In this document: one piece after another, positions 32,593 through 40,751 of the stretch | Layout of the letters: every line of letters begins with the position of its first letter | Position numbering within the stretch: position 1 is the stretch's first letter | Assembly: GCA_965207755.1 (NCBI GenBank) | Contig: OZ242297.1 | Span: 2,976,001-3,040,000 of the forward strand | DNA length: 64,000 bases | Reading direction: 5' to 3' | Source: Aldehydirespirator sp028819505 | Lineage (GTDB): Bacteria; Actinomycetota; Acidimicrobiia; Acidimicrobiales; Aldehydirespiratoraceae | Made by a program: the position numbers and the translations under genes | Notes under the pieces: generated by a model | Databases searched by the model: none | Told to the model about the DNA's origin: nothing | What the model saw: the letters and a program-made list of their open reading frames with translations, nothing else

Positions 32593-32868
32593 CTAACTCG
32601 CCACGCGCAGAGCCGGCGCCATGCGCCGCAACATCACGACCAGCGGACCAGACGGCAGGACCACTAGCTCGCCGCGCGTAGAGTCGGCGCCATGCGCCGC
32701 AACATCACGACCAGCGGACCAGACGGCAGCACCACTAACTCGCCACGCGCAGAGCCGGCGCCATGCGCCGCAACATCACGACCAGCGGACCAGACGGCAG
32801 GACCACTAGCTCGCCGCGCGTAGAGTCGGCGCCATGTGCCGCAACATCACGACCCTGCGAGGTCTGGC
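32593..32868 (+). repeat. 71-bp array of the DUF2277 start region, part 2
   Basis: Units with ATG at 32621, 32692 and 32763, then the functional gene start at 32834. The units at 32692 and 32834 share CGCGCGTAGAGTCGGCGCC, whereas the others have CGCAGAGCC at the same place, so a pair-wise duplication is visible. Confidence 0.92.
32821..32826 (+). promoter_or_regulatory. -10 box of the DUF2277 gene, leaderless
   Basis: TAGAGT, 7 nt before the ATG at 32834. In most array copies it is changed to CAGAGC; only the 32692 unit keeps it. Confidence 0.5.
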
Positions 32869-33100
32869 CCCGCCCGCCACGAGCGAGGAGATCGAGGCAG
32901 CCGCCCGGCAGTACGTCCGCAAAGTCAGCGGGGTGCAGAAGACGTCCGCCGCCACCGAAGCCGCCTTCGAGCAGGCCGTCGCCCTCGTCGCCGGCGCCAC
33001 CGCCGACCTCCTGGCCACGCTGCCGCCCCGCCGGACGCCGCCTCGCGGCCAGCCCCCGCTGCGGCGCCTGGCCTCGGCCGCGGCCGGAAGCGCGCCCTGA
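32834..33100 (+). CDS. DUF2277 family protein
   Basis: 88-aa protein of unknown function. The conserved start MCRNITTLRG, PPATSEEIEAAARQYVRKVSG and FEQAVALVAGATADLLATLPP are characteristic of the family; the MCRNI Cys may bind a metal. Its first seven codons and upstream DNA are amplified in the array. The downstream pcm gene starts 7 nt after its stop. Confidence 0.87.
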   Translation: MCRNITTLRGLAPPATSEEIEAAARQYVRKVSGVQKTSAATEAAFEQAVALVAGATADLLATLPPRRTPPRGQPPLRRLASAAAGSAP

Positions 33101-33107
33101 GAATCGC

Positions 33108-33797
33108 ATGCGAGGTTCGACGCGGCAGCTGTCCGACCTGGTCGACCAGGCGCGCCGACACGGAGTGCGCGACGAGGCCGTGCTGGAGGCCATCGGCCGG
33201 GTGCCGCGCCGGCGGTTCGTCCCCCGCCGGTTCGCGTCGGCCGCCTACGACGACGGTCCGCTGCCCATAGGCGAGGGCCAGACCATCAGCCAGCCCGCCA
33301 TGGTGGCCATGATGGCCGAAGCAGCCCGGTTGAGCCCCCACGACCGTGTGCTCGAGGTCGGGGCCGGCTCCGGGTACGGTGCGCTGGTGCTGCGGGCTCT
33401 GGCCGGCCGGGTGGTGACCATCGAACGGCGACCGGCACTGGCGGAGAAGGCCCGGGCCGCACTGGCCGGGCAGGTACTGGGGGACGTGACGGTCGTGGTC
33501 GGCGACGGCACGCTGGGTTGGCCCGACGAGGCGCCCTATGACGCCATCGTCGTCACGGCGGCCGGTCCGGCGCCTCCGCCTCCCCTGCTGGAGCAGCTCG
33601 CTCCCGGCGGGCGCCTGGTGATACCGATCGGCCCGCGGTACGGCCACCAGCACCTCATGCGCTACACGCGGCGCGGCCGGCAAGCCGCTCACGGCGGCGG
33701 GAATGGTTCGCCGGGCGAGGAGTACCGCGAGGAGCGCCTCACGCCCGTCCGCTTCGTGCCCCTGCTCGGCACCCACGGCTTCCCCGGCAGCAAGTGA
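33108..33797 (+). CDS. pcm: protein-L-isoaspartate O-methyltransferase
   Basis: SAM-dependent repair of isoaspartyl residues, 229 aa. Motifs: PIGEGQTISQPAMVAMM, the SAM motif VLEVGAGSGYGALVL, VTIERRPALA, VVVGDGTLGWPDEAPYDAIVVTAAG and LAPGGRLVIPIG. ATG at 33108 chosen. The C-terminal tail has a Gly-rich insertion (HGGGNGSPGEEY). Confidence 0.9.
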   Translation: MRGSTRQLSDLVDQARRHGVRDEAVLEAIGRVPRRRFVPRRFASAAYDDGPLPIGEGQTISQPAMVAMMAEAARLSPHDRVLEVGAGSGYGALVLRALAGRVVTIERRPALAEKARAALAGQVLGDVTVVVGDGTLGWPDEAPYDAIVVTAAGPAPPPPLLEQLAPGGRLVIPIGPRYGHQHLMRYTRRGRQAAHGGGNGSPGEEYREERLTPVRFVPLLGTHGFPGSK

Positions 33798-33811
33798 CCC
33801 CTCGACCGCCG

Positions 33812-33860
33812 ATGAGTCGTCGATGAGTCGCCGATGAGTCGCCGATGAGTCGCCGATGAC
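33812..33860. repeat. 12-bp tandem repeats
   Basis: About four copies of GCCGATGAGTCG immediately before the decayed gene; the last copy is altered to GATGACTCAG. Confidence 0.85.
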
Positions 33861-34166
33861 TCAGACTCGCGTCCGCGTGCTCGACGCCGACACCCCCGGC
33901 ATCCGCCGCGATCATGACCGCTTCAACGTGAACGGGCCGTCGGTGCTGGCTGCACCCGAGTGGATGCCCGACCGGCCGGGCAACTATGTGATGTACTTCG
34001 CGCACCACGGCGGCCAGTCGTTCCGCTTGGCCGCCGCCGACGATCCGACCGGGCCGTGGCGCACGGTCGAGCCGACTTGCTCAACGTGGACGGCACCCCG
34101 TCGGACCGCCAGCCCCATATCGCCTCGCCCGACGTCCACGCCGACCACCGGCGCCGCCCAAAAACC
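33856..34166 (+). pseudogene. decayed beta-propeller (GH43-like) gene fragment
   Basis: Opens with TRVRVLDADTPGIRRDHDRF, VNGPSVLAAPEWMPDRPGNY and MYFAHHGGQSFRLAAADDPTGPWR, which resembles the N-terminus of five-bladed propeller proteins. Near 34075 the frame shifts: DLLNVDGTPSDRQPHIASPDVHADH continues in the +1 frame. The gene then ends abruptly at a palindromic repeat starting at 34167. About 100 of several hundred codons remain. Confidence 0.65.
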
Positions 34167-34213
34167 GAATTGGCAGCACAATGCACGCCACCCGTGCAAA
34201 ACACTGCCAATTC
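34167..34213. repeat. palindromic repeat at the end of a decayed gene
   Basis: 47 bp, arms GAATTGGCAGC / ACTGCCAATTC, inner stem TGCACG/CGTGCA, loop CCACC. It abuts the broken coding sequence. Confidence 0.9.
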
Positions 34214-34221
34214 TTGATGGG

Positions 34222-34256
34222 TTGTGAAGATTGAATCATTTACATATATTTCACAA
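34222..34256 (+). promoter_or_regulatory. promoter with inverted-repeat operator, AbiEi-type regulator gene
   Basis: TTGTGAA (34222-34228) and TTCACAA (34250-34256) form an inverted repeat around -10 TATATT (34245-34250), which ends 8 nt before the ATG. The stretch is strikingly AT-rich for this genome. Autoregulation by the downstream protein is plausible. Confidence 0.45.
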
Positions 34257-34258
34257 GC

Positions 34259-35191
34259 ATGATTCTGGGAGAGAACTGGGCTGCGCTGAGTGAAGTCGCC
34301 TCTGCCCAGCACGGAGTGTTCACTGGGCAGCAAGCCGTCAACGTCGGGCTGTCACGGGGCATCGTCGGCCGGTTGGTCCAACGAGGTGCGGCCGAACGCC
34401 TCCATCCAGGTGTGTTCAGGTTCGCGGGTGCGCCCCACACATGGCGCTCCAGGCTGATGGCGGCCACGTTGGCAGGGGGCGAAAGCCATGCTTCGCACCG
34501 AGCCGCAGCCTGCTTGCACCAACTGGATGGATTCGACGAACCTCAACCCATCGAAATGACCGTGACTCGTGGGCGATACCCGACTCGCGGCGACATCGTC
34601 GTTCACCGCTGGACGGGACCCGATCCTCAGGATTACACCCACGTCGACTCCATCGCGACGTCGGGCGTGGCCTCCACTCTGGCCCGTCTGGGTGCGGTCG
34701 TGCCCCGATCCCAGGTAGAGCAGGCCCTGGACGACGCCCTACGGCGCGGCTACTCCCTCAAGTGGATCGAGCAGACGGTTGAACGTCTACACCGGCCTGG
34801 CCCAAGCGGTACCGGCGTCTTGCTGCGGCTGTTGCGCGATCCCGGGCGCCTGGGAGCCACCCCCGACTCCATCTTCGAACGCATGACGGCACGAATTCTG
34901 GACTCGGCGGACTTGCCCCCGCCCGCTCTGCAGCATCCGGTCCGGCTGCCGAACGGCCAGTCCGCCCGGATTGATATCGCATGGCCCTCGGTCAAGTGGG
35001 GCATCGAGTGCCACTCCCGCAAGTACCACTTCGGCGCGGCCCACACCGCAGCCGATCACGACCGCGATCACCAGCTCACCATGGCCGGCTGGCAGGTCAC
35101 GTACCTCACCTGGCACCAACTGCAGGACTCCGACTATGTGGTGGAACTGGCGCGATCCATGCTGGACCAACGAGGCCGTAGATCAGCCTGA
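34259..35191 (+). CDS. AbiEi-type antitoxin/transcriptional regulator with DUF559-like C-terminus
   Basis: 310 aa. N-terminal winged-helix AbiEi domain (ALSEVASAQHGVFTGQQAVN, VQRGAAERLHPGVFRFAG), a middle AbiEi C-like region (ASHRAAACLHQLDGF, EMTVTRGRYPTRGDIVVHR), and an endonuclease-like C-terminal part (RIDIAWPSVKWGIECHSRKYHF, DHDRDHQLTMAGWQVTYLTW). No partner toxin lies beside it. Bracketed by palindromic repeats (34167; 35197 and 35268), so it may have been acquired or moved as a unit. Confidence 0.75.
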   Translation: MILGENWAALSEVASAQHGVFTGQQAVNVGLSRGIVGRLVQRGAAERLHPGVFRFAGAPHTWRSRLMAATLAGGESHASHRAAACLHQLDGFDEPQPIEMTVTRGRYPTRGDIVVHRWTGPDPQDYTHVDSIATSGVASTLARLGAVVPRSQVEQALDDALRRGYSLKWIEQTVERLHRPGPSGTGVLLRLLRDPGRLGATPDSIFERMTARILDSADLPPPALQHPVRLPNGQSARIDIAWPSVKWGIECHSRKYHFGAAHTAADHDRDHQLTMAGWQVTYLTWHQLQDSDYVVELARSMLDQRGRRSA

Positions 35192-35196
35192 ACCCC

Positions 35197-35314
35197 GAAT
35201 TGGCAGCACAATGCACGCCACCCGTGCAAAACACTGCCAATTCCCCCGTCGCCTCCGCCCAAAAGCCGAATTGGCAGCACAATGCACGCCACCCGTGCAA
35301 AACGCTGCCAATTC
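35197..35314. repeat. two palindromic repeats, 71-bp period
   Basis: Copies at 35197-35243 and 35268-35314 with a 24-bp spacer unrelated to the spacers at other loci; inner stem TGCACG/CGTGCA. Confidence 0.92.
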
Positions 35315-35337
35315 CGGGCGGGCCGGTCGGGGGGCCG

Positions 35338-35343
35338 TAGCCT
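35338..35343 (+). promoter_or_regulatory. -10 box of ltaE, leaderless
   Basis: TAGCCT, 6 nt before the GTG at 35350. Confidence 0.5.
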
Positions 35344-35349
35344 GAGGTC

Positions 35350-36363
35350 GTGATTGACCTTCGCTCCGACACCGTCACTCGACCCACGGCGGCCATGCGT
35401 GCGGCCATGGCCTCAGCGGCCGTGGGCGACGACGTGCACGGCGAGGACCCCACCGTCAACGAGCTGCAGGAGGCCGCCGCGGCGCTGCTCGGCAAGGAGG
35501 CCGCCCTGTTCGTGACCAGTGGCACCCAGGGCAACCTCTGCGGGCTGCTCGCCCACTGCGGGCGCGGCGACGAGTACATCGTCGGCAACCATGCCCACAC
35601 CTACATGTACGAGGGCGGCGGCGCGGCGGTGCTCGGCTCCATCCAACCCCAGCCCGTGCCCACCGGCGACGACGGCATGATCGACCTCTCCGCGGCCGAG
35701 GCGGCTGTGAAGGCCCCCGACCACCACTTCGCCCGCACCCGCCTGCTGTGCCTCGAGAACACGAACGACGGCAAGGTGCTCACGCTGGACCAGATGGAGG
35801 CTTCGGCTGAGGTCGCCGCCCGCCACGGCCTGTCCCACCACCTCGACGGGGCACGGTTGTGGAACGCGGCCGTTGCGCTGGGCGTAGCGCCTGCGGCGGC
35901 GGCCGCGCCGTTCGACTCGGTGTCGGTCTGCCTGTCGAAGGGCCTGGGCGCGCCGGTCGGATCGGTGCTAGTCGGGCCGGCAGACCTCATCGACGAGGCC
36001 CACAAGTGGCGCAAGATGCTCGGGGGCGGGATGCGCCAGGCCGGCATCGTGGCGGCCGCCGGCCTCTACGCGCTGGAGCATCACATCGAACGCTTGGCCG
36101 GCGACCACGCCAACGCGTCCCGCCTGGCCGAGGGACTGGCCGCCATCGACGGCGTGAAGATCGACTCGTGCGCCACCAACATGGTGTTCATCCGCCTCGA
36201 CGACGAAGTCCTCGGCGCGCATCCGGGCCTGCAGGAGGATCTGGACGAGCGTGGCATCCGCACCCGCTGGAACGGCTCACAATCCAGGCTCGTCACCCAT
36301 CTGGACGTCTCCGCCGACGACATCGAGACCGCGGTCGAGGCCTTCGCCGAACTGCTGGCCTGA
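35350..36363 (+). CDS. ltaE: low-specificity L-threonine aldolase
   Basis: PLP enzyme cleaving threonine/allo-threonine to glycine and acetaldehyde. 337 aa. N-terminal IDLRSDTVTRPTAAMR, GDDVHGEDPTVNELQ, FVTSGTQGNL, LENTNDGKVL, HLDGARLWNA (Asp and Arg near PLP) and the Schiff-base Lys in VCLSKGLGAPVGS. GTG start. Confidence 0.92.
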   Translation: MIDLRSDTVTRPTAAMRAAMASAAVGDDVHGEDPTVNELQEAAAALLGKEAALFVTSGTQGNLCGLLAHCGRGDEYIVGNHAHTYMYEGGGAAVLGSIQPQPVPTGDDGMIDLSAAEAAVKAPDHHFARTRLLCLENTNDGKVLTLDQMEASAEVAARHGLSHHLDGARLWNAAVALGVAPAAAAAPFDSVSVCLSKGLGAPVGSVLVGPADLIDEAHKWRKMLGGGMRQAGIVAAAGLYALEHHIERLAGDHANASRLAEGLAAIDGVKIDSCATNMVFIRLDDEVLGAHPGLQEDLDERGIRTRWNGSQSRLVTHLDVSADDIETAVEAFAELLA

Positions 36364-36373
36364 GACCCGCCGG

Positions 36374-36745
36374 CTCGACCGGCCAGCCGCGATTCGTCGA
36401 ACAACGGCCGTCGGCGCGATCACCCAACCTCCGACCCACGCCAGCTCGACCGGCCAGCCGCGATACGTCGAACAACGGCCGTCGCCGCGATCACCCAACC
36501 TCCGACCCACGCCGGCTCGACCGGCCAGCCGCGATACGTCGAACAACGGCCGTCGCCGCGATCACCCAACCTCCGACCCACGCCAGCTCGACCGGTCAGC
36601 CGCGATTCGTCGAACAACGGCCGTCGGCGCGATCACCCAGCCTCCGACCTACGCCAGCTCGACCGGCCAGCCGCGATACGTCGAACAACGGCCGTCGCCG
36701 CGATCACCCAACCTCCGACCCACGCCAGCTCGACCGGCCAGCCAT
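36374..36745. repeat. 71-bp tandem array between ltaE and guaD
   Basis: CTCGACCGG recurs at 36374, 36445, 36516, 36587, 36658 and 36729, every step exactly 71. Unit parts include GATTCGTCGAACAACGGCCG and GATCACCCAACCTCCGACC. Copies differ by single substitutions (ATTCG/ATACG, GGCG/GCCG). It fills the 413-bp gap. Confidence 0.95.
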
Positions 36746-36776
36746 AGACCGGGCGGGAGGCGATTACCGTGATGCT

Positions 36777-38120
36777 GTGACGCTGGCCGTGGCGGGGACG
36801 TTGATGCAGACGCCGGCTCCCGACCGCTTGACGGTGATCGACGCGGTAGTGGAGGTGGATGACGCCGGAAAGGTCGCCGCGGTCCACGACCGGTCCACCT
36901 CGGAGGGAGCGGCTTCGGGGCGGGTTGCGCTGGACTCCGCAGACGAGCGGGTGGACCTTGCCGAGGGCACGTTCCTGATGCCCGGGCTGGTGGACCTTCA
37001 CATCCATGCGCCCCAATGGCCCCAACTCGGCACGGGGCTCGACCTGCCGTTGGAGCGCTGGCTGTTCGACTACACCTTCCCGCTCGAGGCCCGCTACGCC
37101 GACACCGGGTTCGCCGCCACGGTGTGGGACGACCTGGTGCCTTCGTTGCTGGCCATGGGCACGACCACCGCGGTCTACTTCTCGTCGAACCACTTGGACG
37201 CCACCACCGCCCTGGCCCGAGCCTGCGCCCGCCACGGGCAGCGGGCCCTGGTAGGCCGGGTGGCCATGGACCATCCGACCGGCACCCCCGAGTGGTACCG
37301 GGACGCAACCGCCAGCGCCGGCGTCGAGGCGTCGGCGGCGTCCATCGAGGCCGTCACAGCCGTGGGAAGCCCGCTGGTGGAGCCGGTCATCACGCCCCGC
37401 TTCACCCCCGCCTGCACCGACGCCCTGCTCGAGGGACTGGGCGAGCTGGCCGCGGCCACCGGCGTGCGGGTGCAGACCCACTGCGCGGAATCGGACTGGC
37501 ACTGCGGCTACGCCCTCGACCGCTTCGGCGCCAGCGACCCCGTCGCGCTCGACCGCTTCGGCCTGATGCTCCCCCGCACCGTGCTGGCCCACAGCGACCA
37601 CTTGACCGCCGGCCAGATGGCCCTGGCGGCCGGACGGGGTGCGGGCGTGGCCCACTGCCCCCTGTCCAACGCCTACTTCGCCAACGCGGTGTTCGGGGTG
37701 CGGCGGGCGCTGGCCGCTGGCGTGGGCGTGGGGCTGGGCAGCGACATCGCCGGCGGCGCCCGGCCCGGCCTGCTGGGCGTGTGCCAGGACGCGGTCACCG
37801 TCTCCCGCATGCTGGAGGACGGCGTCGACCCCGCTCTCGGCGCGCCGCAGCGGGGCGTGCCCGAGTCGCGCATCGACACCGTGACGGCCTTCTGGCTGGC
37901 GACCGCCGGAGGCGCAGCGGTTATAGACCTGCCGGTCGGGCTCATCAAATCAGGCCGCGCTTTCGACGCCGTGGCAGTGCGCGCCGACCGGCCCGGCGGC
38001 GCCGTCCGGCTGTGGGAGGGTTTGGACGACGACGCCCGAGCTTTCGAGAAGGTCGTCCGACTGGCCAACGCCGACGACATCAGCCGAGTCTGGGTGGACG
38101 GCAAGAGCGTCAAGCAGTAG
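36777..38120 (+). CDS. guaD: guanine deaminase
   Basis: Zinc amidohydrolase converting guanine to xanthine, 447 aa. Zinc ligands: HIH in PGLVDLHIHAPQWPQLG, His of QTHCAESDWH, His of VLAHSDHLT, Asp of GLGSDIAGG; PQWPQLGTGLDLPLERWL and SNAYFANAVF are typical of guanine deaminase. Start GTG 36777; GGAGG lies 16 nt upstream, longer than usual. A palindromic repeat begins 2 nt after the stop. Confidence 0.9.
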   Translation: MTLAVAGTLMQTPAPDRLTVIDAVVEVDDAGKVAAVHDRSTSEGAASGRVALDSADERVDLAEGTFLMPGLVDLHIHAPQWPQLGTGLDLPLERWLFDYTFPLEARYADTGFAATVWDDLVPSLLAMGTTTAVYFSSNHLDATTALARACARHGQRALVGRVAMDHPTGTPEWYRDATASAGVEASAASIEAVTAVGSPLVEPVITPRFTPACTDALLEGLGELAAATGVRVQTHCAESDWHCGYALDRFGASDPVALDRFGLMLPRTVLAHSDHLTAGQMALAAGRGAGVAHCPLSNAYFANAVFGVRRALAAGVGVGLGSDIAGGARPGLLGVCQDAVTVSRMLEDGVDPALGAPQRGVPESRIDTVTAFWLATAGGAAVIDLPVGLIKSGRAFDAVAVRADRPGGAVRLWEGLDDDARAFEKVVRLANADDISRVWVDGKSVKQ

Positions 38121-38122
38121 CC

Positions 38123-38240
38123 GAATTGGCAGCAAGATGCTCGCTATGCGTGCAAAACGCTGCCAGTTCGCGCCGATGCCCCCCGTCTCTCCCGAATTGG
38201 CAGCAAGATGCTCGCTATGCGTGCAAAACGCTGCCAGTTC
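38123..38240. repeat. two palindromic repeats, 71-bp period
   Basis: Copies at 38123-38169 and 38194-38240: arms GAATTGGCAGC / GCTGCCAGTTC, inner stem TGCTCG/CGTGCA with one mismatch. Spacer 24 bp; a diverged copy of the spacer follows the second repeat. Confidence 0.92.
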
Positions 38241-38321
38241 GCGCCGTTGACTCCCGTCTCATTCCCGCGCCGCGCGAGGTCGCTCGATGATTGCGGACGG
38301 TTCGCTCGGCCTCTGCGCCAG

Positions 38322-38327
38322 TAGCGT
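38322..38327 (+). promoter_or_regulatory. -10 box of the dehalogenase gene, leaderless
   Basis: TAGCGT, 6 nt before the ATG at 38334. Confidence 0.5.
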
Positions 38328-38333
38328 CGAGCG

Positions 38334-39281
38334 ATGGCCGAGACCGAGTCCCTCACCACCCCTGATGGCACACCCTTCGTGCGCACGCCCGAAGACCGTT
38401 TCGCCGCCATTGACGACTACCCCTGGGAGTCCCGGTACGCGACTGTCGACGGCCTGCGCATGGCCTACGTGACGGCCGGACCGGACGCACTGGACGAAGG
38501 CGCGGCCACGGTCCTGCTGCTGCACGGCGAGCCGACCTGGGGCTACCTGTACCGCAAGATGATCCCGGTGCTCGCAGAGGCGGGCCACCGGGTGATGGTC
38601 CCCGACCTGATCGGCTTCGGCCGCTCCGACAAGCCGGTCGAGCGCTCGGCCTACACCTATGCGGGCCACGTCGAGTGGATGCGCAGCTTCCTGGAGGCCA
38701 CCGCGGCCGAACGGGGCGACGGGCCGCTGCACCTGTTCGGCCAGGACTGGGGCGGCCTGATCGGCCTGCGGCTGGCCGCGGAGAACCGCGGCCTGTTCGA
38801 CCGGCTGGTCCTGGCCAACACCGCGCTGCCGGTGGGCGACTCCCCCGGCGCCGGCTTCGACTTCTGGCGCCAGTTCAGCCAGGAAGTGCCGTTCCTCGAC
38901 TGCGGCCGCCTGGTCGAGAACGCCACCGCCAACGAACTGAGCGAGGCCGCCATCGACGCCTACCGGGCGCCGTTCCCCGCCGAGGTGCACATGGCCGGCG
39001 CCCGCCAGTTCCCGCTGCTGGTGCCGGTGTCGCCCGACGACCCGGCCGTTCCCGCCAACCAAGCCGCCTGGAAGGTCTTGGAGCAGTGGACCAAGCCGGT
39101 GCTCACCCTGTGGGCGCCCGGCGACCCGGTGCTGGGCGGCCTTCAGCCCTTCATGGCCGAGCGCATCCCCGGCGCGGCCGGCCAGCCCCACGCCCAGTTC
39201 GAGCCGGCCGGCCACTTCATCCAGGAGGACCAGGGCCCGGCCCTGGCCGAGGCCATCAACTCCTGGCTGGCCGCCGTTTAG
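38334..39281 (+). CDS. haloalkane dehalogenase (alpha/beta hydrolase, DhlA-like)
   Basis: 315 aa. LLLHGEPTWGYLYRKMIPVL carries the oxyanion-hole Glu/Pro-Thr-Trp region, DLIGFGRSDKP the cap approach, FGQDWGGLIGLRLA the nucleophilic Asp with its adjacent halide-binding Trp, and FEPAGHFIQED the catalytic His. The N-terminal DDYPWESRYATVDGLRMAYV is typical of subfamily I enzymes. Substrate range not predictable; epoxide hydrolase activity is less likely given DWGG. Confidence 0.83.
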   Translation: MAETESLTTPDGTPFVRTPEDRFAAIDDYPWESRYATVDGLRMAYVTAGPDALDEGAATVLLLHGEPTWGYLYRKMIPVLAEAGHRVMVPDLIGFGRSDKPVERSAYTYAGHVEWMRSFLEATAAERGDGPLHLFGQDWGGLIGLRLAAENRGLFDRLVLANTALPVGDSPGAGFDFWRQFSQEVPFLDCGRLVENATANELSEAAIDAYRAPFPAEVHMAGARQFPLLVPVSPDDPAVPANQAAWKVLEQWTKPVLTLWAPGDPVLGGLQPFMAERIPGAAGQPHAQFEPAGHFIQEDQGPALAEAINSWLAAV

Positions 39282-39321
39282 AGTCGAAGCCGACCGCGGC
39301 GGTCGCTCGGGAGGCCGACAG

Positions 39322-39819
39322 GTGCCAGCCAGCTTCACCCACGACGAGAAGGCCGCAGCGCGTCTGCACCGCTTCCTGGGACCACTGCTTCTTGTCGAGG
39401 TCGTCGGCGTCGGGATGGCGATGTGGGCATGGTGGACCTTCGGCGATTCTGGCACCGTGCCGGGTTCGTTCGCTGTGCTCGGACCGGTGGCTCTTGCGGT
39501 CGCAGCCCCGACGGCCATCTGGTGGCTGTTGCGGGTGCGGATCCATGTCGACGACCGGCTCTACCGCGTCCAGCTCTGGCCCTTTCCGTTGCGGTCGGAG
39601 GTCCCGGTCCGATCGATCAGGGACGTCTACGTGCGGGAGGTTCGCCCCTTGCGACAGTACGGGGGCTGGGGTGTCAGGTGGAGACGGCGCGGCGACGTCC
39701 TCTACTCCTTGGGCGGCAAGAAGGCCGTCACCGTCGAGTACCGCCGCAAGGGCCAGACCCGCAAGCTGACCGTCACCACCGAGCGGGCCGACGAAGTCTT
39801 CGCGGCCCTGACCGGATAG
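39322..39819 (+). CDS. small membrane protein (two TM helices, DUF6141-like layout)
   Basis: 165 aa. Two hydrophobic helices (LLLVEVVGVGMAMWAWW and FAVLGPVALAVAAPTAIWWL), then a cytoplasmic beta-rich part with RVQLWPFPLRSEVPVRSIRD and REVRPLRQYGGWGVRWRRRG. The YGGWGVR motif recalls DUF6141. GTG start with GGGAGG 6 nt upstream. Function unknown. Confidence 0.65.
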   Translation: MPASFTHDEKAAARLHRFLGPLLLVEVVGVGMAMWAWWTFGDSGTVPGSFAVLGPVALAVAAPTAIWWLLRVRIHVDDRLYRVQLWPFPLRSEVPVRSIRDVYVREVRPLRQYGGWGVRWRRRGDVLYSLGGKKAVTVEYRRKGQTRKLTVTTERADEVFAALTG

Positions 39820-39850
39820 CGGGCATGGCCTGCTCATGCCCAGTTCATGC

Positions 39851-39856
39851 TAGCGT
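39851..39856 (+). promoter_or_regulatory. -10 box of vapBC, leaderless
   Basis: TAGCGT, 6 nt before the ATG at 39863. Confidence 0.5.
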
Positions 39857-39862
39857 CATGCT

Positions 39863-40096
39863 ATGGCGAACCTACAGGTCAAGAACGTGCCGGACGAACT
39901 CCACGAACGTCTGAGGAGGCATGCCCGCAGTCGCAACTGCTCGATGAGCGCAGCCGTGCTCGATGCGATCGAACACGAGTTGGCCAGTTGGGAGTGGCGC
40001 GAGCGGCTTGCCGGTCACCCCACGACCGATCTCGGCATTGACGCGGCAACCCTCATCGCCGAGGAGCGACATCGGCGGGAAGCGGAACTTGCGTGA
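39863..40096 (+). CDS. vapB: VapB/FitA-type antitoxin (ribbon-helix-helix)
   Basis: 77 aa. The N-terminal ANLQVKNVPDELHERLRRHA is a ribbon-helix-helix DNA-binding domain; the C-terminal tail should wrap the toxin. Overlaps the toxin gene by 4 nt (GTGA). Expected to repress its own promoter with VapC. Confidence 0.87.
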   Translation: MANLQVKNVPDELHERLRRHARSRNCSMSAAVLDAIEHELASWEWRERLAGHPTTDLGIDAATLIAEERHRREAELA

Positions 40097-40494
40097 GCCT
40101 CTACGTGGTCGATGCGTCAGCGGCGGTCGAGTACCTCCTGCGCACGCCCCTCGGGCTGTCGTTCGCCGGGACTATCGAGGGCGCCCGAGTCGCGGCTCCG
40201 GACCTCATTGACGCCGAGGTGATGTCGGGGTTGCGTCGCGCTGTTCATGCTGGTCGCCTCACCGAGGAGCGAGCTGTCATGGCTGTCGACGCTCTGACGC
40301 AGTGGCCCGTCAGGCGAATCGCGAGCCGTGCGCTGGCCCCCGCAGCGTGGCAGCACCACCGCAACGTCACCTCGTACGACGCGTTCTATGTGGCGGCGGC
40401 AAGCACGCTGGGCGCCCCGCTGATCACCACGGACGGCCGTCTGGCGCGAGCTCCGGGACTCGGCATCACCGTCCAACACATCCGGATCTCCTGA
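40093..40494 (+). CDS. vapC: VapC-type PIN-domain toxin ribonuclease
   Basis: 133 aa. The PIN acidic residues are visible: Asp in LYVVDASAAVEYLL, Glu in DLIDAEVMSGL, Asp in VTSYDAFYVAAAS and Asp in LITTDGRLARAPG. Cleaves RNA (often tRNA) when released from VapB. GTG start within the vapB stop region. Confidence 0.9.
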   Translation: MSLYVVDASAAVEYLLRTPLGLSFAGTIEGARVAAPDLIDAEVMSGLRRAVHAGRLTEERAVMAVDALTQWPVRRIASRALAPAAWQHHRNVTSYDAFYVAAASTLGAPLITTDGRLARAPGLGITVQHIRIS

Positions 40495-40583
40495 CTGCGG
40501 CATGCCTGAGATCATCGAGGCGGAGGCCTACCGGAGGGCCGTCTCAGCCACTGAAGGGCTCACGATCGCACGCACGCGACCCA

Positions 40584-40712
40584 CCGGCGCCCCGCGCACC
40601 AGACCTGACACCAACCCGCACGCAACCCGCCGGCGCCCCGCGCACCAGACCTGACACCAACCCGCACGCAACCCGCCGGCGCCCCGCGCACCAGACCTGA
40701 CACCAAGCCAGG
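40584..40712. repeat. 46-bp tandem repeat, three copies
   Basis: CCGGCGCCCCGCGCACCAGA recurs at 40584, 40630 and 40676, each followed by CCTGACACCAA. It lies between vapC and engB. Confidence 0.92.
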
Positions 40713-40739
40713 CGCGGGCCTGACGAGCCGGGGCCGTCG

Positions 40740-40745
40740 TAGCCT
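40740..40745 (+). promoter_or_regulatory. -10 box of engB, leaderless
   Basis: TAGCCT, 6 nt before the ATG at 40752. Confidence 0.5.
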
Positions 40746-40751
40746 GGTCGC

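Noticed and set aside
30431..32811. Short 62-codon frames in the DUF2277-start array (MRRNITTSGP-type)
   Set aside because: They arise from the repeated start codon running through out-of-frame repeat units; treated as array by-products, not genes.
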